Of a stretch of DNA of 19,641 nt, positions 8,712 through 17,693 are shown in pieces. The DNA is from Auxenochlorella pyrenoidosa (lineage: Eukaryota; Chlorophyta; Trebouxiophyceae; Chlorellales; Chlorellaceae). The notes below the pieces were generated by a model, which saw only the letters and a list, made by a program, of their open reading frames with translations, made no database searches and was not told where the DNA came from. The stretch is taken from the NCBI GenBank assembly GCA_001430745.1, contig KQ482018.1, positions 1,211,134 to 1,230,774 on the forward strand, given 5' to 3'. The position numbers and the translations under genes were made by a program. How positions within the stretch are numbered: the first letter of the stretch is position 1; every line of letters begins with the position of its first letter.

Positions 8712-11107
8712 TCAGTCCTCCTCCTCCTCTCCGTAAGGGTCGTAGTCCGAGTCCTGCGCACGCGGGCGAGGCAGGGGGGGAGAGCCGAGGAGCGCGGTGA
8801 GCGACCAGGCAGCAGGGTTGGCAGCCGCATGGCCAGACTGCCCAGTACGTGGCACCCACACACAGGCCTGCATGCGGCTGGAGAGTCCCAGACCATGCTG
8901 CCATGAACCCCCCCCCTCCCCACCTCTTGCAGCTGAAAGGACGAGCGCGCGGGCTGCGCCTGCGCCGCCACCGGTGGCCGGCCCATCACGTACTCGTACA
9001 GCTCCCACACCACCCCGGGGGACAGCACGCTGCAGGGAAGGGGGGCCCGGGGCCAGGGCGCAGGCAGCAGTCAGTGCGCAGCCCGCTTGAGCACCAGGCC
9101 ACACGGGCTGGTGCTCGACAGGGCAAGCCTGCGTGGGGCGGGGCGGCGAGCCTGCCCAGGCGGGACCGCCACCAGAGGAACAGCGCGAGCAGGCGGGGAG
9201 CAGCCGACGACCACAGCGCGGCGCGCAGCGCTGCTCAGGTAACGGGCGGCGCCTGGGCGGTGACTGGCGCTGCGTGGGGCGGGGCGGCAAGGTGCGGCAC
9301 AACCGCACCTCAGGTCCAGCTCCACCTCCCCCTCCTCGTTGGTGGGCAGCTGGTTGGCGCGCTGCAGGATGGCCACCACGCCGTCCATCTTGGCCGCCAG
9401 CACGCCCTCGTCCTGCAGCGCCTCGGCCAGCGCAGCCTGCAGCCAGGAGGGGGGGGGCGCGGGGCGGCACGTCAAGCAGGGCGGCCTGCTGGGCTCGCAG
9501 CAATCCTGTGTGCCCATTGGCCGGCATGCGATTTGCCCGGCAGCAAAGGCAGCAGCGATGGCAGCAGCAGCACCTGCTGGCAAGCACAGCTGCAGGCAGT
9601 ATGTGCAGGCGGGCAGGCGCAAGTGCCAGGAGGCCGGACACGGAACCAGGGATGACTGCGCAGCCCCCGGCGGTCTGGCTTGCCTGCTGCTCCGCGGGCA
9701 ACGCCTGGTAGTTCTTGTAAGAGTTGACGCTGGTGGTGCGTGGCACGCGCCCGCCAGCGGCACCCTGCACCTTGGGCGGTGGTGCTCGGCGCTGCACGGC
9801 GCCGCCCCCAGAGCGCTGCGGGCGCGGGGCCGCAGGGGCGCCGCGCGACTTGGCAGCAGGCTTGCCTGCCGCAGGCTTGGGCTGCCGCGTCACCTGCAGC
9901 GGTGTGGCAAGGGCGCATGCGGCCGTTCACCAGTGTGCCGGCAAAAGCACCATGTGCTGGGAGGCAGTACGCTGCGCTGCACGCTCGGATTCGCGTGCCA
10001 CAGCGCAGGTGAGCGGCGGATCAGTGCTGTCAGGCTGCCCGCACCTGCCTTGCCACTTGCCTGCTGCTGGCCAGCCTGGCATTGGCCTGGCCGGCACCAA
10101 AAAGGCACCTCTCGCGCGTGCAACATGGCCAGCCTCTCGCAGCGCCAGCCCACAATGCAACACCCACACCCACCTGGAACTGGTTGAGCACCGGGTTGCG
10201 CCGCCAGTTGTCCAGCCAGCGCTGCTCGATCTTCTGGCCCAGGGTACGCACGTAGGTGCCCACCGGGTTGTACAGCAGGCAGTTGTACACCAGCTGGTCC
10301 ATGTCCTGTACAGAGGGCCAGCCGCGGGTGGGGCCGGGGCTCAGCGCGCACGCCGCACCGAGGCATGCAGCGAGGCGGCACGTCCCCACCGGAGCAGGCA
10401 GCTTGCAGGCCGCGCTGGTGGGGTGGGGCCCCCCTGCACCGTGCTCGCAGACGCCCCCTTCTACCGCCGCTGCCGCCGGCCCCGCCCGCCCAGCCCCCTG
10501 GCCGGCACGCACCGCGTAGAAGCCCTCTGGCCCGGTGTATGCGCCCGTGGCCAGCCGCTGGCGGATGTCTTTCAGGCACACCGGCTTCTTCACAACCTGG
10601 TAGTAGTCGACCACCTGCGGGGGGGGGGGAAGGGCAGGCCGCGGAGGAGGATGAGGTGGCTGGGAGGCACGGGGCTGAGGGCCGCCAGCGGGCACGCTTG
10701 GTCCAACAGCGGCGCTTGCCGCGCCTGCTACAAGCGGTGCGCATGCGCGAGCCAGCTGCAGTCGCACCCCCTGCGCCCAGCCGCCGCGCAGCACCCACCA
10801 CCGCAGGGTTGACTGGCTCGTAGAAGATGGGCGAATCCACGGGGCCCAGGTTCTTGACAATGTTGTCAATGATTCGGTTGCAGCCGGCGGTCCACTCAGC
10901 GCGCGTGGGCCCGGCCTGCACCGGCGGCGGCGCCGCCATTGCTGCGGGGGGCGCGTGGTAGGCCGGCGCTGCCGGCTGCGGCATGGCCATGGGCGCCGCT
11001 GGCGGGGGCGCGTGGTAGGCGGGCTGCGCCACGCCCGGCGCCGCCAGCGCCGGCGGCAGCGCCCCCGAGGTGGGCGACTCCAGGTGGAGGTCGTCCACTG
11101 CGGCCAT
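8712..11107 (-). CDS. BET/GTE-type protein: one bromodomain plus NET domain
   Basis: Chromatin reader: the bromodomain binds acetyl-lysine on histones, and the NET domain binds partner proteins. Minus-strand exons: 11107-10799, 10614-10513, 10305-10174, 9893-9684, 9436-9309, 9029-8924, 8753-8712; 342 residues. Residues 1-70 are Pro/Ala-rich, with PAYHAPP twice. The bromodomain is at about 75-172: CNRIIDNIVKNL (helix Z), FYEPVN, DYYQVVKKP, then DMDQLVYNCLLYNPVGTYV with acetyl-lysine-binding Asn150. A basic Ala/Pro linker (182-240) follows. NET is at about 252-313, including EVELDLSVLSPGVVWELYEYVMG, whose Ser codon is split by a phase 2 intron. The end is acidic, DYDPYGEEEED. Intron 4 starts with GC. 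The exon 1 donor may be 10798 (GTGGGT) or 10801, a one-residue difference. The WPF shelf reads IFY and the usual MDL reads VCL. Single-bromodomain BETs are typical of plants (GTE family). Confidence 0.92.
9437..9683 (-). other. GC-AG intron 4 of the bromodomain-NET gene
   Basis: Read on the minus strand, the exon ends GAGCAGCAG and the intron starts GCAAGC. It ends in GGCTGCAG before the GCT codon of AALAEALQ. It is phase 0 and 247 bp. Nearby GT sites have poor context and would not give a phase 0 join. Confidence 0.75.
10946..11020. repeat. Imperfect coding repeat (PAYHAPP twice) in the bromodomain gene
   Basis: The string GGGGCGCGTGGTAGGC occurs at about 10948-10963 and 11005-11020, offset by 57 bp (19 codons). 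On the minus strand both copies code for AYHAPP in the Pro/Ala-rich N-terminus. It is probably an old in-frame duplication. Confidence 0.5.
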
Positions 11108-11446
11108 GGAAGCACATTTAAGGCCAGCAAGGCAGCGATTGAGCGCAAGGGGCAAACTAGCGCGGCTAAAGGCGGCAAAAAGGGGCGAGCGGTAGAAGGC
11201 GGCGGCGGAGCGGGAGAGGTAGCTGGGCGAGGCGGGCGGGACGTGCGGACACGCCAAAGGCAAAGAATTGTGTGTGAAAGCCAGTTCCGGGGGGCGAGAG
11301 CCGGGGAAACGTCGGCCACGGCCGCACCCAGTCCCTTCGCACCCGTGCCGTTGGCGAACGGCCCGCCCATCGACCGCGAGCGCTTGGCAGAGGCGGTGGG
11401 TCCAACCTGTAGGCGCGGAGGCCGTGGAAAAGGAGGAGGCGGCCAA
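11108..11446 (-). promoter_or_regulatory. Promoter/5' UTR region of the bromodomain-NET gene
   Basis: This is the gap of 339 bp between the bromodomain start and the stop of the orphan ORF, both on the minus strand. No TATA box and no minus-strand TGTAA are visible, so where the orphan transcript would end is unclear. The minus frame upstream of the bromodomain Met stays open to 11446, but the peptide is not domain-like. Confidence 0.35.
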
Positions 11447-11896
11447 TCAGGATGCGCGCATCAAGGGCAGCTTGTTCAGCTCCCATTGCGGCCCAAACAG
11501 CACTGGCAGGATGCTAGGGGCGCTCGAAAGCGCTCCGCCCTCGCCGGGAGCAGAGACCGCACCGGGCCGGCGTGACCGCCTGCGGCGGCGGCGGAAACGC
11601 ACCTCGGCGTGGAAGCCTGTGTCGGTCGACCGCTTGCTGCCCAGGCTCAGGCTGCGCAGAGGCCCCTCCTCTGGCAGCTTGGCATGGACCTCGCACAGCA
11701 GTGCCTGCGCCTTGAGCAGGTGCGCCTCGGTGAGGCTGCCCTGGCTGTACGCATCTGCCGGCTTGAGCACCGTTGCGGCAGGCGGCGCGCCGCCCTCTCC
11801 CTCGCCGGCCTCCCCGCCGTCCGCCTTGATCAGCGTCCCATCATCCAGCCGCAGCACAAGCTTGGAGAGCAGCTTCTGCGCGCGCTCGCTGGCCAT
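11447..11896 (-). CDS. Hypothetical protein, 149 residues, single exon
   Basis: An intronless frame on the minus strand, starting MASERAQKLLSKLVLRLDD. The first two thirds look protein-like: LVLRLDDGTLIKADGG, then LKPADAYSQGSLTEAHLLKAQALLCEVHAKL, a likely helix. A run of six Arg follows, then a Ser/Ala/Gly-rich part and an end with FGPQWELNKLPLMRAS. I do not recognise a family. A good donor (GAG then GTGCGT, intron side starting at about 11594) lies just before the Arg run, so the true gene may splice there and the Arg-rich end may be intron. I found no downstream exon that joins in frame. The lack of a TGTAA signal before the next gene lowers confidence. Confidence 0.42.
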   Translation of the reverse strand: MASERAQKLLSKLVLRLDDGTLIKADGGEAGEGEGGAPPAATVLKPADAYSQGSLTEAHLLKAQALLCEVHAKLPEEGPLRSLSLGSKRSTDTGFHAEVRFRRRRRRSRRPGAVSAPGEGGALSSAPSILPVLFGPQWELNKLPLMRAS

Positions 11897-12553
11897 GGGC
11901 GGGGAGGGACTCGCGCCCTGGGCCCGCTGCAGCCGCCGTCTTGCGCTGCTAACGAGTCCAAGAGAGGCAGATTGGTTAATGGGACTGGCGGCGGGGAGAG
12001 GGAAGGAAGTAAAGAAGTTTATACTGCCGCGGGCCGGAGGGGTCGCGAGGAGCCAAGGGGAGGCGGCCGACTTTCCAGCGACAACTCCCGGCGATTTCGG
12101 GCTCCAAACGGCACATTTCATCTCCCGCAGCTGAAATTTGGGGGCAGCACGCAAGCGACAGGCCGCATTCGGGGGTTTCGGACCCTCCCGCCTTGCGGAC
12201 TCTGCGCAAGGACCACCGCCTCCTCGGTTTGCTTCCCACAACATATCGCGAGGATTGCTGGCAGGGTCATGCTATGTGGAGCTAGTGAACATGTCCAAGA
12301 TGGGTGATGAAGGCAGTGTTTACCGCACTGCTGGGTCGATGCCAACAAACGGGCAGCGAAATGACGGGCTTGCTGCTTGCCGCTGCCCATCTACCATCAT
12401 GCCGACTTCATGGTGTGCGGCTTCGGTTTTATTTTTATTTTTTTGGAACACTTGGCAGATATGGAAGCCCTCGTGAATGCGGGATCCCTGCAAGCAGGCT
12501 AGCGGGCAGTGCTCATACCCGCTGGCTTTGCGCCAACTTCTTCTGCAGGCAGT
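11897..12553 (-). promoter_or_regulatory. Intergenic region upstream of the orphan ORF
   Basis: This stretch has less GC bias than its surroundings, with an AT-rich run at about 12427-12444 (TTTTATTTTTATTTTTTT). It would hold the promoter of the 11447-11896 ORF and the end of the R3H/G-patch transcript. No coding exon is supported on either strand. Confidence 0.35.
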
Positions 12554-12558
12554 TTACA
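12554..12558 (-). terminator. TGTAA polyadenylation signal for the R3H/G-patch gene
   Basis: TTACA on the plus strand reads TGTAA on the minus strand, 244 bp after the stop at 12802. A second copy at 12774-12778 is only 24 bp after the stop and would give a very short 3' UTR. Confidence 0.4.
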
Positions 12559-12801
12559 TGTAGCAGGCCGGCAGAGCAGCGGCGTGTTCAGCACAGTTGT
12601 GCATGGTTGCAAGAGCGCCAGTACATGCGGCAAAGGGCCATGGTGCAAAATTCGATTGGAGAGAAGGAAATCAAAAGCGCCGGAATGAAACACTCAACAT
12701 TCCACATTGGCAGGCCAGATGGGCCTACAAGCAAGAATGGCCTGTCACAATGCAGCCCAGAACACAAGCTATGTTACAGTGGTAATCGGAACGCGGCTGG
12801 C

Positions 12802-15800
12802 TCAGCGCTCTGCACCCAGCCCCAGCTTCTTGGCTCGCCGCACCGCCTGCAGCGGCTCGGCGCGGCCCTGCTGCCCGCGGCCCAGCCCTGCGCCCTCGCC
12901 GGCAAAGCCCCACTTGGCCAGCAGCTTGCTGCCGATGCCGGTGGTGTGCCGCTCAAAGTAACCATACTCTCCAGAGACGAGCGCCCTGCCGCCGCTGTCG
13001 CTGCCGCCAGCCGAGCCCAGCCGGGCCGAGCCATCGGCGCTAGCTCCCAGACCCATATGCTGCTGCTGCTGCTGGTCATCCCCACTGCTGGTGGGGCCCG
13101 CCGGCGCGCCTGCTGCTGCAGCGATCCCCGCATAGGCACCGCTGCTGCGTGTGCGGCGCTCCTGCTTGCTGCGCCCCGGCTTGCCCTTGCGCCCAGGCTG
13201 CTGGTGCTGCTGCCTGCCGCTGCCGCTGCCTGCTGCGGCAACACCGGCCGCCAGGCCGGCGCCTGACCCGCCGAGCGGTGTGCTGGCAGGGGCGGCAGGG
13301 GCGCCGCTGCTGGCACGGCGCTGCAGCCTGCGCATCTGGCTCTTCGAGAGCAGCGGGCTGAGTGGCGACAAGTCGGCAGCCATGTCGGCAGGAGAAGCAG
13401 CGGGACCGGGGGCGCCAAACACCTCAGCTCCGATGCCCAGAGCCAGGCCCAGCCCAAGCAGGCGGCCCGGGTTGGTGATGCCCTCTGCGGCAGCGCTGCC
13501 GCGTCCGCTGTGGGGGCTTGTGGCTGCCCCGGCTGCCAGAGCAGGCGAGGCCGGGCTTTGAAGCGACAGCGCCGTCATTCTGCATACGTGAGGGCCCGGG
13601 GCAGCATGGACGAGGCATCAGGGCAGGCATCCCTCATCACTGCTGCATTGGGAGCAGGCTGCTTCATGCCACCAAGCAGGCCATCGGACAAGCAGTGCGG
13701 GGCAAACCGCCACCCGTCCCCCGCCAGCCTGCGCACAGGCCCCTCCCGCACACACCTAGTGTACAGTGCCCCGCCGCTGCCCAGCCCCGTGCGCTCCTCC
13801 TCTGAAGCCTCGTCCGAGGCATACGCTGCCTCCTCCTCCCCTTCCTGCCGGCCGGCCGGCCCTGCAGCCGGAACGCCCACGGCGTCAGCCGCCATCTCCG
13901 GCGTCCCGCCTGCTGCAACTGATGCTGCATCCCCTTGCCTGTCCTCCACCACCTGTAGCAGCTGGACTGCTACACTGGCAGCAGCCACCTCGTGCTGCCG
14001 GTGCCGCCGCTGCTGCGGCGACAGCACCGCCGCCTCTGCGGCTTCCACAGGCTCCAGCACTGGGAGCTCACTGCCGGGCTCAGCCGCCATGCCGACGTCG
14101 CAGCCAGGCGCGGCATCGGCTGCTTCCGCTGCAATGTCTGGCACAGCGGGTGCTGTCGGCATCGCCACCTCGACTGTGTCGTCAGGGTTGATTGCCCCAA
14201 TGCTGACAAAGGCCACGGGCCTCAGCTTGCTGCGCTTCTTCTTGGCTGCAGGGCAGGGCGGCCGGCGGGGCGCGCACAGGGGCGCTTCAGGGCAAGCTCA
14301 TGCATGCTGATATTTGGAGCGTACAGACAACTTCATTCTGCCTGCCCAACCCTGCGAGAACAACCTTGGACGAGATACCCACACAGAGCACATCCACCAA
14401 GGCTGTCCTGTGGTACCCCAGCACACCTTTGGCTCCGCTGGTGCTGCCTCCTGGGCCGCCAGTGCCGCGCTGCACCCCAGCCCAGCGGCCCCTGCCGCTG
14501 CCGGCAGCCGGCAGGGCAGGCGGCAGCACGCTGCTGAGGTCTGCGCCAGCTACTGCTGCTGCCAGCCGGCCGTCCATGGCCGCCCCCGACCGCTCTGCCG
14601 CCGTCTGGGCTGCCAGGATCTGGCCGATGGCAAGCAGGTCAGGGCCCTGAGGCAGGCAGGTGCGCGGGGTGGACGATACCTGCACGAGCAGGTGCGCGGA
14701 CAGCGGGGGCGGAACCAAGGCGCTTAAGGGGACACACCGCTGCCGCGCAGGCTCGCAAGCTCCCTGCTGGGGCGCCCTCCAGCATGCTTGGCCGACCACC
14801 AAGCTCAGCGCCGTACCCAACACAGGGCATCACGGCACAGCTCGCTGCACGCTCCCTCATCGAGACATAGGTGTGCTACATGTGAGCTCACCACCACCAG
14901 CTTCCGGTTGGATTTGGAGCCCTGCAGGCTGGCGCAACAGCCGTAGATCGCCGCCAGGCGCGCCACCGCCTTGCCCTCGTGCTTGCCAAGGGGCCCAAAC
15001 ACCTGCAAGGCAAGTTACCAGGGCTAGAAGGTTCGGCATCAGCCTGGCTGACCCAGCGGGTGACGGCAGCTCCAGCACGCAGCGGGTGCCTGCCTGCCTG
15101 CCTGCCTGCGCCGAAGGCAGCGCCGACAGCCCACCTCCATGTCGCCCTGCCGCGCCACAAACTCCTCCAGCTGTCGGTTGATCCAGGCGAGGTCAAAGCC
15201 CCGCGACGCGGCGCGCGCTGCGCGCTTGGCCTCCATCTGCTCCCTCTTCAGCCGCTTCTTCTCGCCTGGCAGGCAGGCAGACAAGAGTGTCGGGAGAGGC
15301 GGGTCGGGGCGTGAGGGGATGCCTCAGTGGCAGGGGGTGGACGTGAGCAGTGACAGTACAGCGCGTGCGCTGGGACATGCCGCCCACTGCAGCAAGGAGC
15401 ACGCGCGCAGCAGGCTCCTTCCTTCCTTCCATTCCCGCAGGCTGGCTGCCACAACGCTGAAGCCACGGCCCAGGCCTGCAGCTTTGCCCGCTGACCTGGC
15501 GCCAGCTTGCCCCCCTTGGCCCCCTTGACTGCCGACTTGCTCTTCTTCTTGCCCTTGGCGCCGCTGCCGGCCTGCTTGCCGCTCTGCACCTGTCCAGGCG
15601 CCGGCGGCTGCCGCGGGCGCACCTGGACCGGATAGCGCTGAGCCAGGCTGCGGGAGGGCAGAGAAGGAGGGGAGCTGAGAGCCTTAGTTTTGAACAGGCA
15701 GCTGTGGGCGCAGCTAGATAGGCTGAGCGGTCCACACGAGGTGGAAGGCTACACGCGAGGACGGCGGGCATGCCAGCAGGCAGGAAGGAGGGCGCTTGGG

Positions 15801-17082
15801 CGGGCAGAAGAACATGCAGGCCTGCCCCCTGACGAAGCTCACTCCACTAGCCGCGCCTGCCGCGCAGCATCAGCAGGGCGGCGCCGCGGCAACACCAGGC
15901 CCGCCACGCCAGGTTGACCAGCACACAGATTTATTTGCCAGAAAAGGCAGCCAGGTCAGCAGGCCCACCTGAGCTGCTCCAGGTCAGCCTCCATCAACTC
16001 GTCGCCCCCCTCAGAGCTGGGCGCCCCCCAGCCGTCCTCCTCCCCTGAAGACGAGCCGCCCTCAGAGTCGCTGTCAGACCCGCTGCTGCTGCTGCCGCTG
16101 CTGTCAGAGGAGCCATCGCCGTCGCCGCTGCTGCTGGACCCGGAGCCGTCGCTGCTGCTGCTGCTGTCCTCCTCCTCTGAGCTGAAGCCTGTGTGGTGGG
16201 GTGGCCGAGAGGGGGTTGCGAAGGAGGGGAGGCAGACGTCAGGTCGGAACGGTGAACTGTTCTGTACATGCCGCATGCAGGGGGCGCCCCTAGCGAGGGC
16301 GCCTCAATGGGACCAGGGGCGCTGGATTGATTGTGGCTCTGCAAGGGAGCCGCAGCGAGCCACAGGTTGCGCTGCAGGCAGGTCGGCTGCCGGACGCATG
16401 CCGGCATGCAGCGAGCACAGCTGGGCTCCCACTGGGCTCCCGCTGCCTGCTCACCCGGCCAGCGTAGGTCCTCTGGCGGCCCCTCGTCGCCCATCTCAAA
16501 CCCAGAGAAGCGCCGCAACATCTCGTACTGCGCGTATGCCTGCCGCCGGCGCTTGGCCGCGCTGCCGGCGCCGGCGCTGCGCGCCTCTTCCACATCCGCC
16601 TGCGAGCCGCTGCTGTGGCTGGCGGCGCTGTCGCTGCTGGGCCCGCTGCGCCCGCTGTCATCAGAGCCGCCAGCACCCAGGTTGGCAATGTAGTCTTCCA
16701 TGGCCTCATCTGCATGCCTGGCCTCCTCGTCATCGCTGCTGCTGCCGTCCTCGCTGTCGGAGGTGCCACTGGTGCTGCTGCCTGATTGTCGGCGCAGCGG
16801 TGGCGGTGGCGCAAGCATGCTGCCTGCTGAGCCGCGGCGGCGCTGCCGTTGGTGGCCACTGCCCAACGTCTGCGCAATGCCGTTGCCTGCGCTGTCGACG
16901 CGAACCACGACTCCGCCGATGTGCAGCGTGCCCCCCGGGCCATCATCGTCGCTCTCAATCTCAGGCCCCCAGCCGCTACTGGTGCGGCGCCGCCCACCGC
17001 CACCTAGATGGCGCCGCTTGCTGCCGCCCTGGTGGCCTCCATGGCCCGGCTTGCCGCGCTTATGCCGGCCCGACTTGCCCAT
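12802..17082 (-). CDS. R3H and G-patch domain protein (SQS1-like)
   Basis: Likely nuclear RNA-processing factor. Yeast Sqs1/Pfa1, with R3H plus G-patch, activates the DEAH helicase Prp43; the same role is inferred here. Minus-strand exons: 17082-16455, 16188-15969, 15647-15496, 15265-15135, 15002-14892, 14679-14427, 14245-13756, 13579-12802; 920 residues, all introns GT-AG, mixed phases, every join in frame. The start MGKSGRHKRGKPGHGG is basic. Residues 211-280 are a Ser/Glu/Asp tract. Lys-rich stretches follow (KGKKKSKSAVKGAKGGK; KKRLKREQMEAKR). The R3H domain is at about 357-416: FDLAWINRQLEEFV, then VFGPLGKHEGKAVARLAAIYG. A nuclear-signal-like KKKRSKLR follows at about 500. The C-terminal G-patch is at about 876-900: GIGSKLLAKWGF, GEGAGLGRGQQG, followed by EPLQAVRRAKKLGLG. 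The R3H-defining Arg and His are Gly387 and Ala391. The middle of exon 7 is Ala/Glu-rich and weakly conserved-looking. Confidence 0.92.
15087..15109. repeat. TGCC tetranucleotide microsatellite
   Basis: Five TGCC units plus a partial unit lie inside intron 4 (15003-15134) of the R3H/G-patch gene. Length changes here would not touch coding sequence. Confidence 0.8.
16060..16178. repeat. CTG-rich repeat coding for a Ser/Asp/Glu tract
   Basis: Runs of GCTGCTGCTG on the plus strand read as AGC serine codons on the minus strand in exon 2 of the R3H/G-patch gene, mixed with GAC and GAG codons. The product is an acidic Ser-rich segment of the kind often phosphorylated by CK2. A smaller related run at 13060-13074 codes for five Gln in exon 8. 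Confidence 0.7.
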
Positions 17083-17693
17083 GCTGACGACGAGGCAGGT
17101 CTAAGGTCGGTGGATGGCGCTGGAGTGCCAACCGTTGCCAGCCCCGGCGCCGCCTCGGCCTTGGGTCCTGCTGGGGAGCCCCTGCAGCAGTCCTCCTGAA
17201 ATGCCGGCGTTGAACACCTGTCTGCCTGCTGCAGCAGCCCACTCAGACGTTTGCGCCAGGTGCTGGTCCGTCGGCAGGAAGCAACAGTCGCGGGTCCCAA
17301 CTGAGGAGTATGGTGTTCTCTGGAAATCTCTCTGCAGCTCAATGAATGCTCACAATGTGTGAATAGCAAGGCGAGCCTCTTGAAGCTGAGCACATTGCCG
17401 CCAGCTCAGCCGAAAGGCAACCACTTGGACAGGACGCTACGTATCCATAAATCGTCGATTACTTTGACAGAAAGAACGATCGCCCTTCAGTGCCAAGTTG
17501 GCCCTGCTTACCGGAACCACTTTGAAGAGCGGCTGCACTGGCCTCCTCACTGGCCGACCCGCCGAAAAGCACAGCAGGCCGATCCGCTGGGATTAGCCGA
17601 TCGGCATTCCCAGATCAAGGCAGCGGGCCCCTGAGCAGACCTTCCCGCTTGCCGCCACCCAGCCGCCGCCTGCCTTGCGCGTAGCCAGCGGCG
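17083..17693. promoter_or_regulatory. Divergent promoter region of the R3H/G-patch gene (minus) and the short-chain dehydrogenase (plus)
   Basis: The two start codons face away from each other across 611 bp. I see no TATA box. The 17370-17520 part is relatively AT-rich. A perfect 10-bp palindrome GCCGATCGGC lies at 17596-17605, and related GGCCGA strings lie nearby (about 17553 and 17577). These are candidate protein-binding sites, not proven. No coding exon is supported in the region. Confidence 0.5.

Noticed and set aside
9724..10812. A 362-codon plus-strand frame.
   Set aside because: It is antisense to the bromodomain-NET gene and shows no recognisable motif.
11108..11896. The orphan ORF as the 5' exon of the bromodomain gene.
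   Set aside because: The donor near 11594 is phase 0, and no acceptor just upstream of the bromodomain Met gives a matching in-frame join.
11268..12134. A 288-codon plus-strand frame.
   Set aside because: Arg/Ser/Pro-rich peptide with no motif; it is antisense to the orphan ORF and its promoter, as expected from high GC.
13510..14310. A 266-codon plus-strand frame rich in Ser, Ala and Thr.
   Set aside because: It is antisense to the real G-patch gene exon 7, whose joins are in frame on both sides.
15087..15109. TGCC repeats as a possible telomere-like or CRISPR-like array.
   Set aside because: It is a short simple microsatellite inside an intron, without spacers or repeat structure.
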